Positions 20,448 through 28,282 of a stretch of 32,780 bases of DNA are shown one piece after another (within the stretch, counting starts at the first letter, position 1; every line of letters starts with the position of its first letter). The stretch comes from Candidatus Dadabacteria bacterium. Lineage in GTDB: Bacteria; Desulfobacterota_D; UBA1144; Nemesobacterales; CSP1-2. The DNA lies in assembly GCA_023250035.1 (NCBI GenBank), contig JAHFBK010000010.1, positions 1 through 32,780 on the forward strand, read 5' to 3'. The notes beneath the pieces were generated by a model. That model did not search any database and was not told the DNA's origin. It worked only from the letters and a program-made list of their open reading frames with translations. Both the position numbers and the translations under genes were made by a program.

Positions 20448-20984
20448 CTACTTAGTTAAAATATCTTCCTTAAGAACACCGATAAATGGCAGATTCCGAT
20501 AATGCTGGTTATAGTCCATCCCATAACCTACTACAAATTCATCTGGAATTTCAAATCCGCGGTATTCGATTGGTATATCCACAATCCTACGAACCTTCTT
20601 GTCAAGAAGAGTACACACACGAACGTCAGTTGGTTTCCTTTCCTTTAATGTTCTTAATATATAATTAAGAGTCAGCCCAGTATCAATTATATCCTCAATT
20701 AGAATTACGTGCTGATTCTCTATATTTTCATCTAGATCTTTTAAGATTCTAACTATACCTGTGTGGGTTGGTCCTGGGTAACTTGAAATAGACAAGAAAT
20801 CAAGGGTAACAGGAATAGAAATCTCTCTCATCAAATCACATAGAAAAATAATCGCCCCTCGCAAGACGGTAACAAGTACAGGTTTCTTTCCATGATAGTC
20901 ACGAGATATCTCTTCACCGAGCTCCTTAATCCGTTTTCTTATATCTTCTTCTCTGATTAAAACCTTAGCTATGTCTTCATTCAC
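20448..20984 (-). CDS. hpt: Hypoxanthine phosphoribosyltransferase
   Basis: 178 aa; PRPP-binding VILIEDIIDTGLTL, FEIPDEFVVGYGMDYNQHYRNLPFIGVL. Confidence 0.96.
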   Translation of the reverse strand: MNEDIAKVLIREEDIRKRIKELGEEISRDYHGKKPVLVTVLRGAIIFLCDLMREISIPVTLDFLSISSYPGPTHTGIVRILKDLDENIENQHVILIEDIIDTGLTLNYILRTLKERKPTDVRVCTLLDKKVRRIVDIPIEYRGFEIPDEFVVGYGMDYNQHYRNLPFIGVLKEDILTK

Positions 20985-21129
20985 TTTAGTTCCTCTTATT
21001 TCGAAAATAGAACTTTTAATTGCTGGATGTTGCTATTTCATTTCTAACTGAGAGCTTATCATCGTTAATTAAGATATTATCATTCATAACTGCCTATAAA
21101 CAAATAATTTTTATTTTAATAAAATATAC

Positions 21130-21158
21130 TTGACATTCATTACAAAATGTAGTATAAA
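21130..21158 (+). promoter_or_regulatory. Strong sigma70-type promoter
   Basis: TTGACA (21130-21135), 17 nt, TATAAA (21153-21158). Confidence 0.75.
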
Positions 21159-21164
21159 TAAAAA

Positions 21165-21325
21165 CAAGCGGTTCCAAGAGGCTCAGGGTATTTGAAAACC
21201 AAAGCCTAAAGTACCAAGAGAAGACCGAAAGGTCAAATTGAAACTCCCCTCTACGAGGGAGAGGCTGGTTAAAAGCTAAGCCAGGCAAGGTTTTCAAGAG
21301 TAAAAGGTCACTTGGAGCCGTTTCC
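21165..21325 (+). ncRNA. Candidate structured small RNA of unassigned class
   Basis: Begins about 7 nt after the -10. Outer helix AAGCGGTTCCAAG (21166-21178) with CTTGGAGCCGTTT (21311-21323): 13 bp, two G-U wobbles. Inner helix TTTGAAAACC/GGTTTTCAAG. Local hairpins GACC-GAAA-GGTC and CTCCcCTC-TAC-GAGGGAG. U-rich 3' flank. No convincing ORF. Confidence 0.65.
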
Positions 21326-22239
21326 TATTTTCTACCGAACCTCTGTAGTAATTTCTTATAATCCCTTCCATAAAATATTTTTATATTGACGTTTGGATAA
21401 AGCTCCCTTAGCATCCTGAGCTTACGATTTTTCTTTGTCACAAGTTTTTGTTTAAGAGTGGTAAGCTCTATGTATGTGTCTAGATCAGGGAGGTAAAAAT
21501 CTGGTGTGAATTCTTCTATTACCTTGCCGTCCTTATCCCATTCAATAGGAAAACTCCTAGGTTCATACTCCCACTTGATTCGGTAAAATTCCAAAACACG
21601 GACAAAATCCTTTTCACTAGGGTGAGCAAAGGAAGGAATTCCTAATTTTTTAACCTTCTCTGAGTTCAATCTAGTATATAAACCTAGCTCATTCAAGCTC
21701 GCTTTTAATTTTTCAATTCCTCTCCAAGTCACTCCAGCCTTCGCCATTATCCCCTTTGTTTCAACTGCTTTTAATATCATATCCACCGCAAAATCCGCAT
21801 CCATATTCTCTATTTTAATCTGAAGGTCATAAAAACTACTCACTATTTTTTTCTTTGCATAGAGTTTCTTGATAAAGCTTACGAAACTTCTCTTTCTGTT
21901 TTTAATTAATTTAGTTTTCTTTTTTCCGTCAAAAGAATGATGGATTTTTACATGAAGGGCGCCAGGAAGGTTGCGAAATAGAATTTCGCCTCCAAGGTTA
22001 AATACTACTACGTTATTTTCGAGGGCTTGTTCGATTATTGGCTTTTTAATAAGTCTTGGCGGGATTTTTTCTTGAAAGATGAGCTCAGTGTCCTTTTCTA
22101 CGTCTATCTCGTGAGGAATACCTAACTTGCTAATAATGAGGGTGCTATCTACTAAAATGAATCCAAGCCTCTGAGAAACCTTTGTAGCAACCTCTTGACC
22201 TAGACCATCACCTAATTCTGATATAGTGATAATAGCCAT
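21325..22239 (-). CDS. Cytidylate-kinase-like domain fused to a PD-(D/E)XK/Vsr-like nuclease domain
   Basis: N-terminus MAIITISELGDGLGQEVATKVSQRLGFILVD resembles CMP-kinase-like proteins with a degenerate P-loop. C-terminus FTPDFYLPDLDTYIELTTLKQKLVTKKNRKLRMLRELYPNVNIKIFYGRDY fits a nuclease-like core. Confidence 0.65.
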   Translation of the reverse strand: MAIITISELGDGLGQEVATKVSQRLGFILVDSTLIISKLGIPHEIDVEKDTELIFQEKIPPRLIKKPIIEQALENNVVVFNLGGEILFRNLPGALHVKIHHSFDGKKKTKLIKNRKRSFVSFIKKLYAKKKIVSSFYDLQIKIENMDADFAVDMILKAVETKGIMAKAGVTWRGIEKLKASLNELGLYTRLNSEKVKKLGIPSFAHPSEKDFVRVLEFYRIKWEYEPRSFPIEWDKDGKVIEEFTPDFYLPDLDTYIELTTLKQKLVTKKNRKLRMLRELYPNVNIKIFYGRDYKKLLQRFGRK

Positions 22240-22330
22240 CTATTTTTGATTGGATATTATAGTTGTATTTTGAATATTGAGGTTAACTAAGAAAATCCTT
22301 ACACGACTATGTCTTTTGATTTTAAAGCAA

Positions 22331-22816
22331 CTATCCAATCTTGTATCCAATTTTTCTTAAAAAAGTCTTTCTATTTTCGATGTCCTCCTCCGTTTCAATC
22401 CCTTTTGATTTTAACCCATCTATTACTCCTAGGATTCCCCTTCCTTGCTCTGACTCAGCGATAATCACTTCAACAGGGTTTGCAGTAGCACAAAATATTC
22501 TACAAACCTCAGGAACATTTTTTATAGCGTTAAGCACATTGATCGGATAGGTGTTTTTAAGAAATATTATAAAGCTATGCCCCGCTGAAATAATAAATGC
22601 ATTATTTCTTGCTAATTCTACAAGCTCAGGGTCGGTGCCGCTATATCTTACAAGGCAAGGTCCCGAAGACTCACAGAAGGCGAGTCCAAACTTTATACCT
22701 GGAACTGTATTAACTAAAGCTTCATGAAGGTCTTCAACAGTTTTAATAAAATGGGATTGACCCAAGATAAGGTTTAAATCTTCAGGCTTTTGTATTTTCA
22801 CAGTTTTAATTTCCAT
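22331..22816 (-). CDS. Adenosine-specific kinase family (DUF355) protein
   Basis: 161 aa; [91 protein letters not shown]. Confidence 0.85.
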   Translation of the reverse strand: MEIKTVKIQKPEDLNLILGQSHFIKTVEDLHEALVNTVPGIKFGLAFCESSGPCLVRYSGTDPELVELARNNAFIISAGHSFIIFLKNTYPINVLNAIKNVPEVCRIFCATANPVEVIIAESEQGRGILGVIDGLKSKGIETEEDIENRKTFLRKIGYKIG

Positions 22817-22857
22817 TTCTTTCTACCTTACAATACATTTAACTCAATGATTCTTTT

Positions 22858-22988
22858 GTCATTCTGAGTCAAGTGAAATAATCCAATTTTTAGATTGCTT
22901 CGCTCCTTTCAATCGCTCGCAATGACAGCCTTTTCTGCCATTGAGAGCATTCTTTTGTCTGTCATTGCAAACGAAGTGAAGCAATCTC
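22858..22988. repeat. Paired GTCATTGCGAGCGAAGCGAAGCAATCT-type palindromic repeats
   Basis: Inverted unit GTCATTCTGAGTCAAGTGAA...TTCGCTCCTTTCAATCGCTCGCAATGAC (22858-22926), then a direct-sense unit GTCATTGCAAACGAAGTGAAGCAATCTC (to 22988). Confidence 0.75.
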
Positions 22989-23179
22989 TCCTTGTAGTAT
23001 TGATTTGTTCTGCGCTGTTTGCGATCACAGATGAGGCTGTCTGTTTAAATATCAGCACCCTTAGGATTGTTTTTTTAGGGTCCTTCATCACTTATCCAAA
23101 CTCGCACATTTGACGCGAAATAAAATGAAAGACAGATGGAACAATTTTAGTATTACTTAAATTCGATGAAGAATATGAA

Positions 23180-25183
23180 TCAAACATTATCTTTTGATTC
23201 TTTTATTATCTCAACAATGTCTTGCATAATTCGATTAAGTGAATAATCCTTGGGTGTGTAGACACGTTTTATTCCAGTTTTAAAGAGGAGTTTTGCATCA
23301 TCGTCTGGAATGATACCACCCGCTATAACAGGAATGTCTCCGAGGCCTTTTTCATTAAGAAGATTAATAATCTTTGGAATAATCGTATCATGTGCGCCAG
23401 AGAGTATACTTAGTCCTATTATATCTACATTTTCTTGCTCTGCGGTTGATACAATCTCTTCAGGTGTTAACCGAATTCCCTGATATAGCACCTCCATACC
23501 TACATCCCTTGCACGAACTGCTATCTGCTCTGCTCCATTTGAATGCCCATCAAGCCCTGGTTTTCCAATTAGCACCTTTGGTGGTCGTCCAAGTTTTTCT
23601 CTAAGTGCTTTTACTTCGTTTCTTACCGATCGGATTTCGTTCGTATCTTCCCGTAGAGTGATTGAGGTTCCTGTCGGCGCTCTGTATTCACCAAAGACAC
23701 GTCGGAGTGTATCCGCCCATTCGCCTGTTGTAACTCCTGCATTAGCACAGTGTATTGATGCAGGCATAATGTTTATATCACTCTTAGCAGCTTCACTAAG
23801 TTCACGAAGGGCTTCTTTGACTGCTTTCTCACCTCTTTTGATTTTAAATGCTTTAAGTCTTTCTAATTGTTGTCTCACAACCTTGGGGTCAACCTTCTGT
23901 ATTGATTCTTCAACTGACTGTACAAGGGGCGATAACTCAGTTTCAGTAAAGCAGTTAACTCCAACGATTTTTATCTCCCCTTTCTCGATTGCACGGACGC
24001 GCTCGGCATGTGACGCCACAAGCGCCATCTTCATATATCCCTTTTCAATTGCTGAGAGCGTTCCGCCTATTTCTTCTATCCTTTCGATTTCTTTCCAAGC
24101 CTCTTTTTTAAGCTCTCTAACCTTCCTTTCAATTACAGGCGACCCATCAAATATATCTGGGTATTCGAGTAAATCTGTTTCATAGGCTAGGATTTGCTGA
24201 AATCTAAGCGACCATTGCTGATCCCAAGGGCGGGGAAGTCCAAGGGCTTCGTTCCAAGCAGGAAGCTGAATCGCCCTTGCACGTGCATTTTTGCCCAACG
24301 TTACTGCAAGCATCTCTAGCAGAATTCTTGCAATGTTATTTTCAGGTTGCTGGGCTGTAAGCCCAAGGGAATTTACCTGAACCCCGTACCTGAAGCGACG
24401 GTATTTTTCATCTCCAACTCCATATCGCTTTAGGGTGAGTTCATCCCACATTTCAGTAAACGCCCTCATCTTGCACATCTCCTCAATGAAACGAATCCCA
24501 GCATTCACGAAGAATGAAATACGACCCACCACTTGAGGGAATCTGTCTTTGGGGATCTGCCCGCTTTCACGAACCGCATCAAGCACTGTCATTGCGTTTG
24601 CAAGTGTAAATGCGATCTCTTGCACAGGTGTGGCTCCTGCTTCTTGAAGATGGTAGCTGCAAATATTAATCGGATTCCATTTTGGGACTTTTGAGGATGT
24701 AAAAGTGATCGTATCCGAAATCAGGCGCATAGAGGGCTTTGGAGGAAAGATATGAGTTCCACGAGAAAGATATTCCTTTAGTATGTCATTTTGAGTGGTT
24801 CCCTCAAGTTGTGAAATATCCACACCACGTCTTTCAGCCAGCGCAATATGGAGAGAAAGAAGCCATGCTGCCGTAGCATTAATCGTCATTGACGTATTCA
24901 TCTTCTCTATTGGAATCTGATCGAAAAGTGCTTCCATGTCCTCAATGTGACAAATCGGAACGCCTACTTTTCCGACCTCACCTTCAGCTAGGGGATGATC
25001 CGAGTCGTATCCAGTTTGAGTAGGTAAGTCGAATGCAACGCTAAGGCCGGTTTGTCCTTTTGCAAGGTTTTTCCTGAATAGTTCATTCGAGGCCTTTGCA
25101 GTTGTATGCCCTGCATAAGTCCTCATAATCCAGGGATTGTCTTTCACTTGTCTATTCGGCTTTTCCTCGGGTTTTGAAGACAT
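23180..25183 (-). CDS. ecm: Ethylmalonyl-CoA mutase (adenosylcobalamin-dependent acyl-CoA mutase)
   Basis: 667 aa single chain. WIMRTYAGHTTAKASNELFRKNLAKGQTGLSVAFDLPTQTGYDSDHPLAEGEVGKVGVPICHIEDM is Ecm-like rather than typical MCM. C-terminal B12 domain GKPGLDGHSNGAEQIAVRARDVGMEVLYQGIR. Confidence 0.88.
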   Translation of the reverse strand: MSSKPEEKPNRQVKDNPWIMRTYAGHTTAKASNELFRKNLAKGQTGLSVAFDLPTQTGYDSDHPLAEGEVGKVGVPICHIEDMEALFDQIPIEKMNTSMTINATAAWLLSLHIALAERRGVDISQLEGTTQNDILKEYLSRGTHIFPPKPSMRLISDTITFTSSKVPKWNPINICSYHLQEAGATPVQEIAFTLANAMTVLDAVRESGQIPKDRFPQVVGRISFFVNAGIRFIEEMCKMRAFTEMWDELTLKRYGVGDEKYRRFRYGVQVNSLGLTAQQPENNIARILLEMLAVTLGKNARARAIQLPAWNEALGLPRPWDQQWSLRFQQILAYETDLLEYPDIFDGSPVIERKVRELKKEAWKEIERIEEIGGTLSAIEKGYMKMALVASHAERVRAIEKGEIKIVGVNCFTETELSPLVQSVEESIQKVDPKVVRQQLERLKAFKIKRGEKAVKEALRELSEAAKSDINIMPASIHCANAGVTTGEWADTLRRVFGEYRAPTGTSITLREDTNEIRSVRNEVKALREKLGRPPKVLIGKPGLDGHSNGAEQIAVRARDVGMEVLYQGIRLTPEEIVSTAEQENVDIIGLSILSGAHDTIIPKIINLLNEKGLGDIPVIAGGIIPDDDAKLLFKTGIKRVYTPKDYSLNRIMQDIVEIIKESKDNV

Positions 25184-25234
25184 TAACTAGTTCTCCATTT
25201 AGAAGCGGTAATACAAATGCGATTAATTGCACCA

Positions 25235-25309
25235 GTAGGAGCGGCTTCCAGCCGCGAATTGAATCGCCCCAAGTCTATCCTGAGTCTGTCGAAGGAATGA
25301 CGCTCCTAC
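25235..25309. repeat. Composite palindromic repeat (outer GTAGGAGCG/CGCTCCTAC)
   Basis: GTAGGAGCGGCTTCCAGCCGC...TATCCTGAGTCTGTCGAAGGAATGACGCTCCTAC. Confidence 0.75.
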
Positions 25310-25541
25310 ATTAGCTCTTTATATCAGTATAACTCAGTCAAGACTAATTTTATCAGAAAAGTGGGAGAAGGGAAATGTGTCTACCCCTCTGTTTGATCTA
25401 TGAAGACATATAATCTATAGTGTTTTCAAAGATAGGAGATATTGTAAAAATTCTCGATTAATATGCCGTATAGGGTGATTATATGAAATATTTTTTGTAT
25501 AATTAATAGTCCTTTGATAAGTCATTTCAGAGAGAATTAAG

Positions 25542-26681
25542 ATGAATATTCTCATAAATAAATATAATATCTTTGATTTTGCAACATCCGAACTTTCACA
25601 CTCCGCATTTTTTTCATGGCTAATAAAACAAATAGACCCTAAATCTTATTATAGCTTGGAAGTAAGGGAAAAAGGGTTGGAGTTAGTTAATGAATGCTTA
25701 AAAACACATAAAATAAAACCAATTAACGGATTAGGAGATATAGATTCAGCAATAGTAGAGAGAGAGTTATCACATATTGATATTACCGCTTTTATATACA
25801 CAAAAAGTGGCAGAAAAATTGGCATAATTATTGAGAATAAAGTTGGTGCTCAGGAATCGAGAAAAAATCAATTAACAGATTATTTTAAAGAGGGGACAAA
25901 GCTAATAGAAGAACATTTTAAAAAAGCAGAAAGCGAGAAAATTTTTATTTATCTGAAATCTGATTATGATTTTGATGACCCTCTTACCAGATTCGACTCA
26001 AACGGAAACGTTGTTACGACGAATTTTAAAAAGATTGATTGGAGAGAAATCTATAAAATATTTGAAAAAAGCAAGTCTTCTGAGGACTCTATTTTACAAA
26101 GTTATGCCTGTTGGATTAAGAAAAAATATGACTCGATAGAAAATAAACTAAATGTTAGTCACTTGTTATTGCCAAATGAGGGGATTAAACTATTAAAAAA
26201 TGACCATATCGGACAAGTACATCTTATAAAAGAAATATTTGCAAAATTATTTGGGGACAAAAAGCCATTTTGCGGTAAAAAAGATGAGAGCGGCTATCAT
26301 CGCTGGTATTATTTATCTGATCTCTACTTAAAGTTAGGCACAGATAAAGGTTCTCCGTGGTCTGAGTTATGGTTTTCAGAAGAATCTGATGGCTTGAATT
26401 ATTTTTATAGGTTACAGCCTAACGTACCTGAGCCATTGCTTCATGCCAGATTAGGTTATTGGGGTTCAGAAAACCTTATTGCAGAAAAACAAGGCTTATA
26501 TAATAAGTACATAAACTTAATCTATAAACACGGGCTTTCAAATCTTAAATCCAAATTCAAATTCAATCCAAATAATAATGAATCTACTTTAAGTGCTTTC
26601 AATCTTATAGGAGCTTCAATTGAAGAATTGCGAAGAATTGAAGAACTACATCTCGATTTCTTATCAAGTGTAAGAGAATAA
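25542..26681 (+). CDS. PD-(D/E)XK nuclease superfamily protein (PDDEXK_4-like)
   Basis: FDFATSELSHSAFFSWLI N-terminus; HIDITAFIYTKSGRKIGIIIENKVGAQESRKNQLTDYF carries the D...ExK core. Confidence 0.8.
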   Translation: MNILINKYNIFDFATSELSHSAFFSWLIKQIDPKSYYSLEVREKGLELVNECLKTHKIKPINGLGDIDSAIVERELSHIDITAFIYTKSGRKIGIIIENKVGAQESRKNQLTDYFKEGTKLIEEHFKKAESEKIFIYLKSDYDFDDPLTRFDSNGNVVTTNFKKIDWREIYKIFEKSKSSEDSILQSYACWIKKKYDSIENKLNVSHLLLPNEGIKLLKNDHIGQVHLIKEIFAKLFGDKKPFCGKKDESGYHRWYYLSDLYLKLGTDKGSPWSELWFSEESDGLNYFYRLQPNVPEPLLHARLGYWGSENLIAEKQGLYNKYINLIYKHGLSNLKSKFKFNPNNNESTLSAFNLIGASIEELRRIEELHLDFLSSVRE

Positions 26682-26745
26682 TGTGAAAACGAAATATCAT
26701 AGAAAATGATGAAAGGGCATAACTCCGCGCCGCTTAGCTTTGTCG

Positions 26746-27002
26746 TTATAGTTTAGTTTCTTTTTTTCTTCTTCTTCTGTATGTATCAACTCTCATTTGC
26801 GAATTTGCTACTAGCTTCGAGAATTTCAATCCCACTATTTTGTCATCTTCCGTTACATGAAGAATAACTCCTTCATCGGGTTCTGGGGAAGTGATTTAGA
26901 GGGAGGATTTTAGGGAACCGCTGTCTCAATTGCACCCTCAGGTCGTTTCGATGAAAGTTTAATATAGGCAGCATCTACCTCTTTATCATACTGAACCTGC
27001 AT
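26746..27002 (-). pseudogene. DUF2283 family pseudogene
   Basis: Own translation: MQVQYDKEVDAAYIKLSSKRPEGAIETAVP* in one frame, then PDEGVILHVTEDDKIVGLKFSKLVANSQMRVDTYRRRRKKETKL* in another. Together they resemble one DUF2283 protein disrupted by a stop and a frameshift. Confidence 0.7.
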
Positions 27003-27036
27003 AAGAATCACCTTTGGTATAAGAAAGGAAATGGAC

Positions 27037-27059
27037 GGTCACGAGTCTTGCTCGTGACC
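27037..27059. repeat. Short perfect hairpin with GTCTTGC loop
   Basis: GGTCACGA-GTCTTGC-TCGTGACC. Confidence 0.75.
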
Positions 27060-27138
27060 CAATAGAGGGATATAGAAAACAAAAAGTTTTTGGTGCCTGT
27101 TTTTAGCGAGCGAATAAGCGGTTCAGATACAGGCTATC

Positions 27139-28179
27139 TTACCCTCTCTCCCCCGCACGACGTATGTCGTATCCGGTGATGGATTTACTCTTTTCTGCCA
27201 TTGAGTCAACGTATTCTTTGTCAACAAGACCCGCCATGTAGGCTTTGGATACCCTCATCAGCGCTATCTTTGCTGTGGCTTCATCTATCATCTGTCCGGT
27301 TTTCGGGTCAAACATGGACCCGCCGCCCATCTCATGGTAGAAATCAAGCTGGTGCTTTGCATCTTCAATCTGTTTCTTAGTTGGACTATAACACTCGTTT
27401 GCAATCTGAGCCTGCTGAGGGTGAATAACCCAAGTGCCGTCCATCCCTATTGCCGCTGCACCTTCGTTCTTTCTTCTTAGTCCCTCGTCAATCTGTTTTA
27501 CTACTTCTGGTGGGTCATCCTTTCTCCAGATTCTCAGATAAACATTATCAATCGCATGTAGACCTGCGGCCTTTGCTGCTGTAACTACTGCTTTCTTTTC
27601 GTAATAGAACATCTCATTCTGTCTGTCTAAAAGTAGGTCTGGGTCGCCACCTAATTCTGCTGTATAATCTGCGATTCCGAAGATAAGCCCCGCCATTCTC
27701 GGGGACGCGGTTGCAATCTCATATGCGTATTCAAGGGCGCGAGGTCTTTCGATAAGGCTTTCAATTGCTACCTTGGTCTTCCATCCGTATTTTGCCTCTA
27801 ATTCGTCAAGGAGGTCAGACACAAGTTTTACATCCTCAGGGCCATGGATTTTTGGAATTATTACGCCATGAAACTTATCTACCGCCCCGCTCATTACAGC
27901 TTCCATATCGCCATAGAAAAATTCAGAGCGAAGGTTATTCGGCCTTACAGTCACAACCTTTTTCCCAAAATCTATGCTATTAAGCGCTTCGACCATTACC
28001 TGTCTACTTTTATCTCCCTTAAATTCATAGGGACATGCGTCTTCGAGGTCAGCCATTACATGGTCAACCGGGGACTTTACTGGATCTGCCGCATTTTGGT
28101 GTAGCTTCAAATTATGCCCTGGATAAGTTAGTTCAGTTCTCGGAACAACGACTCTTTTTCCTCCATCTAGAACAAACAC
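27139..28179 (-). CDS. mcl: HpcH/HpaI aldolase family: L-malyl-CoA / beta-methylmalyl-CoA lyase
   Basis: 346 aa; DHVMADLEDACPYEFKGDKSRQ, VTVRPNNLRSEFFYGD, VAIESLIERPRALEYAYEIA, AGLIFGIADYTAELGGD. Adjacent to Ecm/Ccr genes. Confidence 0.85.
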   Translation of the reverse strand: MFVLDGGKRVVVPRTELTYPGHNLKLHQNAADPVKSPVDHVMADLEDACPYEFKGDKSRQVMVEALNSIDFGKKVVTVRPNNLRSEFFYGDMEAVMSGAVDKFHGVIIPKIHGPEDVKLVSDLLDELEAKYGWKTKVAIESLIERPRALEYAYEIATASPRMAGLIFGIADYTAELGGDPDLLLDRQNEMFYYEKKAVVTAAKAAGLHAIDNVYLRIWRKDDPPEVVKQIDEGLRRKNEGAAAIGMDGTWVIHPQQAQIANECYSPTKKQIEDAKHQLDFYHEMGGGSMFDPKTGQMIDEATAKIALMRVSKAYMAGLVDKEYVDSMAEKSKSITGYDIRRAGERG

Positions 28180-28201
28180 AGTGGTTTCCTCCTTATGTTA
28201 T

Positions 28202-28280
28202 TTAGCCACTGAGACCACAGAGAAAATAGAGAATTTTTTAAAAACGATCTTTCTGTGTCCTCTGTGAACTCTGTGGCTAA
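28202..28280. repeat. Imperfect inverted repeat of the TTAGCCACAGAG...CTCTGTGGCTAA type
   Basis: TTAGCCACTGAGACCACAGAGAAAATAGAG ... TTCTGTGTCCTCTGTGAACTCTGTGGCTAA. Confidence 0.8.
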
Positions 28281-28282
28281 TA

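Noticed and set aside
21094-21297. 67 aa minus-strand ORF overlapping the RNA candidate
   Set aside because: No protein-like features, overlaps the paired RNA segments, and the strand disagrees with the promoter and G-U evidence.
21165-21325. Considered tmRNA, SRP RNA, RNase P RNA, TPP/SAM/cobalamin riboswitch
   Set aside because: Hallmark motifs of these classes are not seen. 6S RNA remains possible but I cannot confirm it without a covariance search.
22841-23113. Possible CRISPR array in the repeat-rich stretch
   Set aside because: Units are inverted, irregularly spaced and lack uniform spacers; they fit REP-like repeats.
25184-25541. Cobalamin riboswitch upstream of the B12-dependent mutase
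   Set aside because: No recognisable B12-box-like sequence in the upstream region; it holds a palindromic repeat instead.
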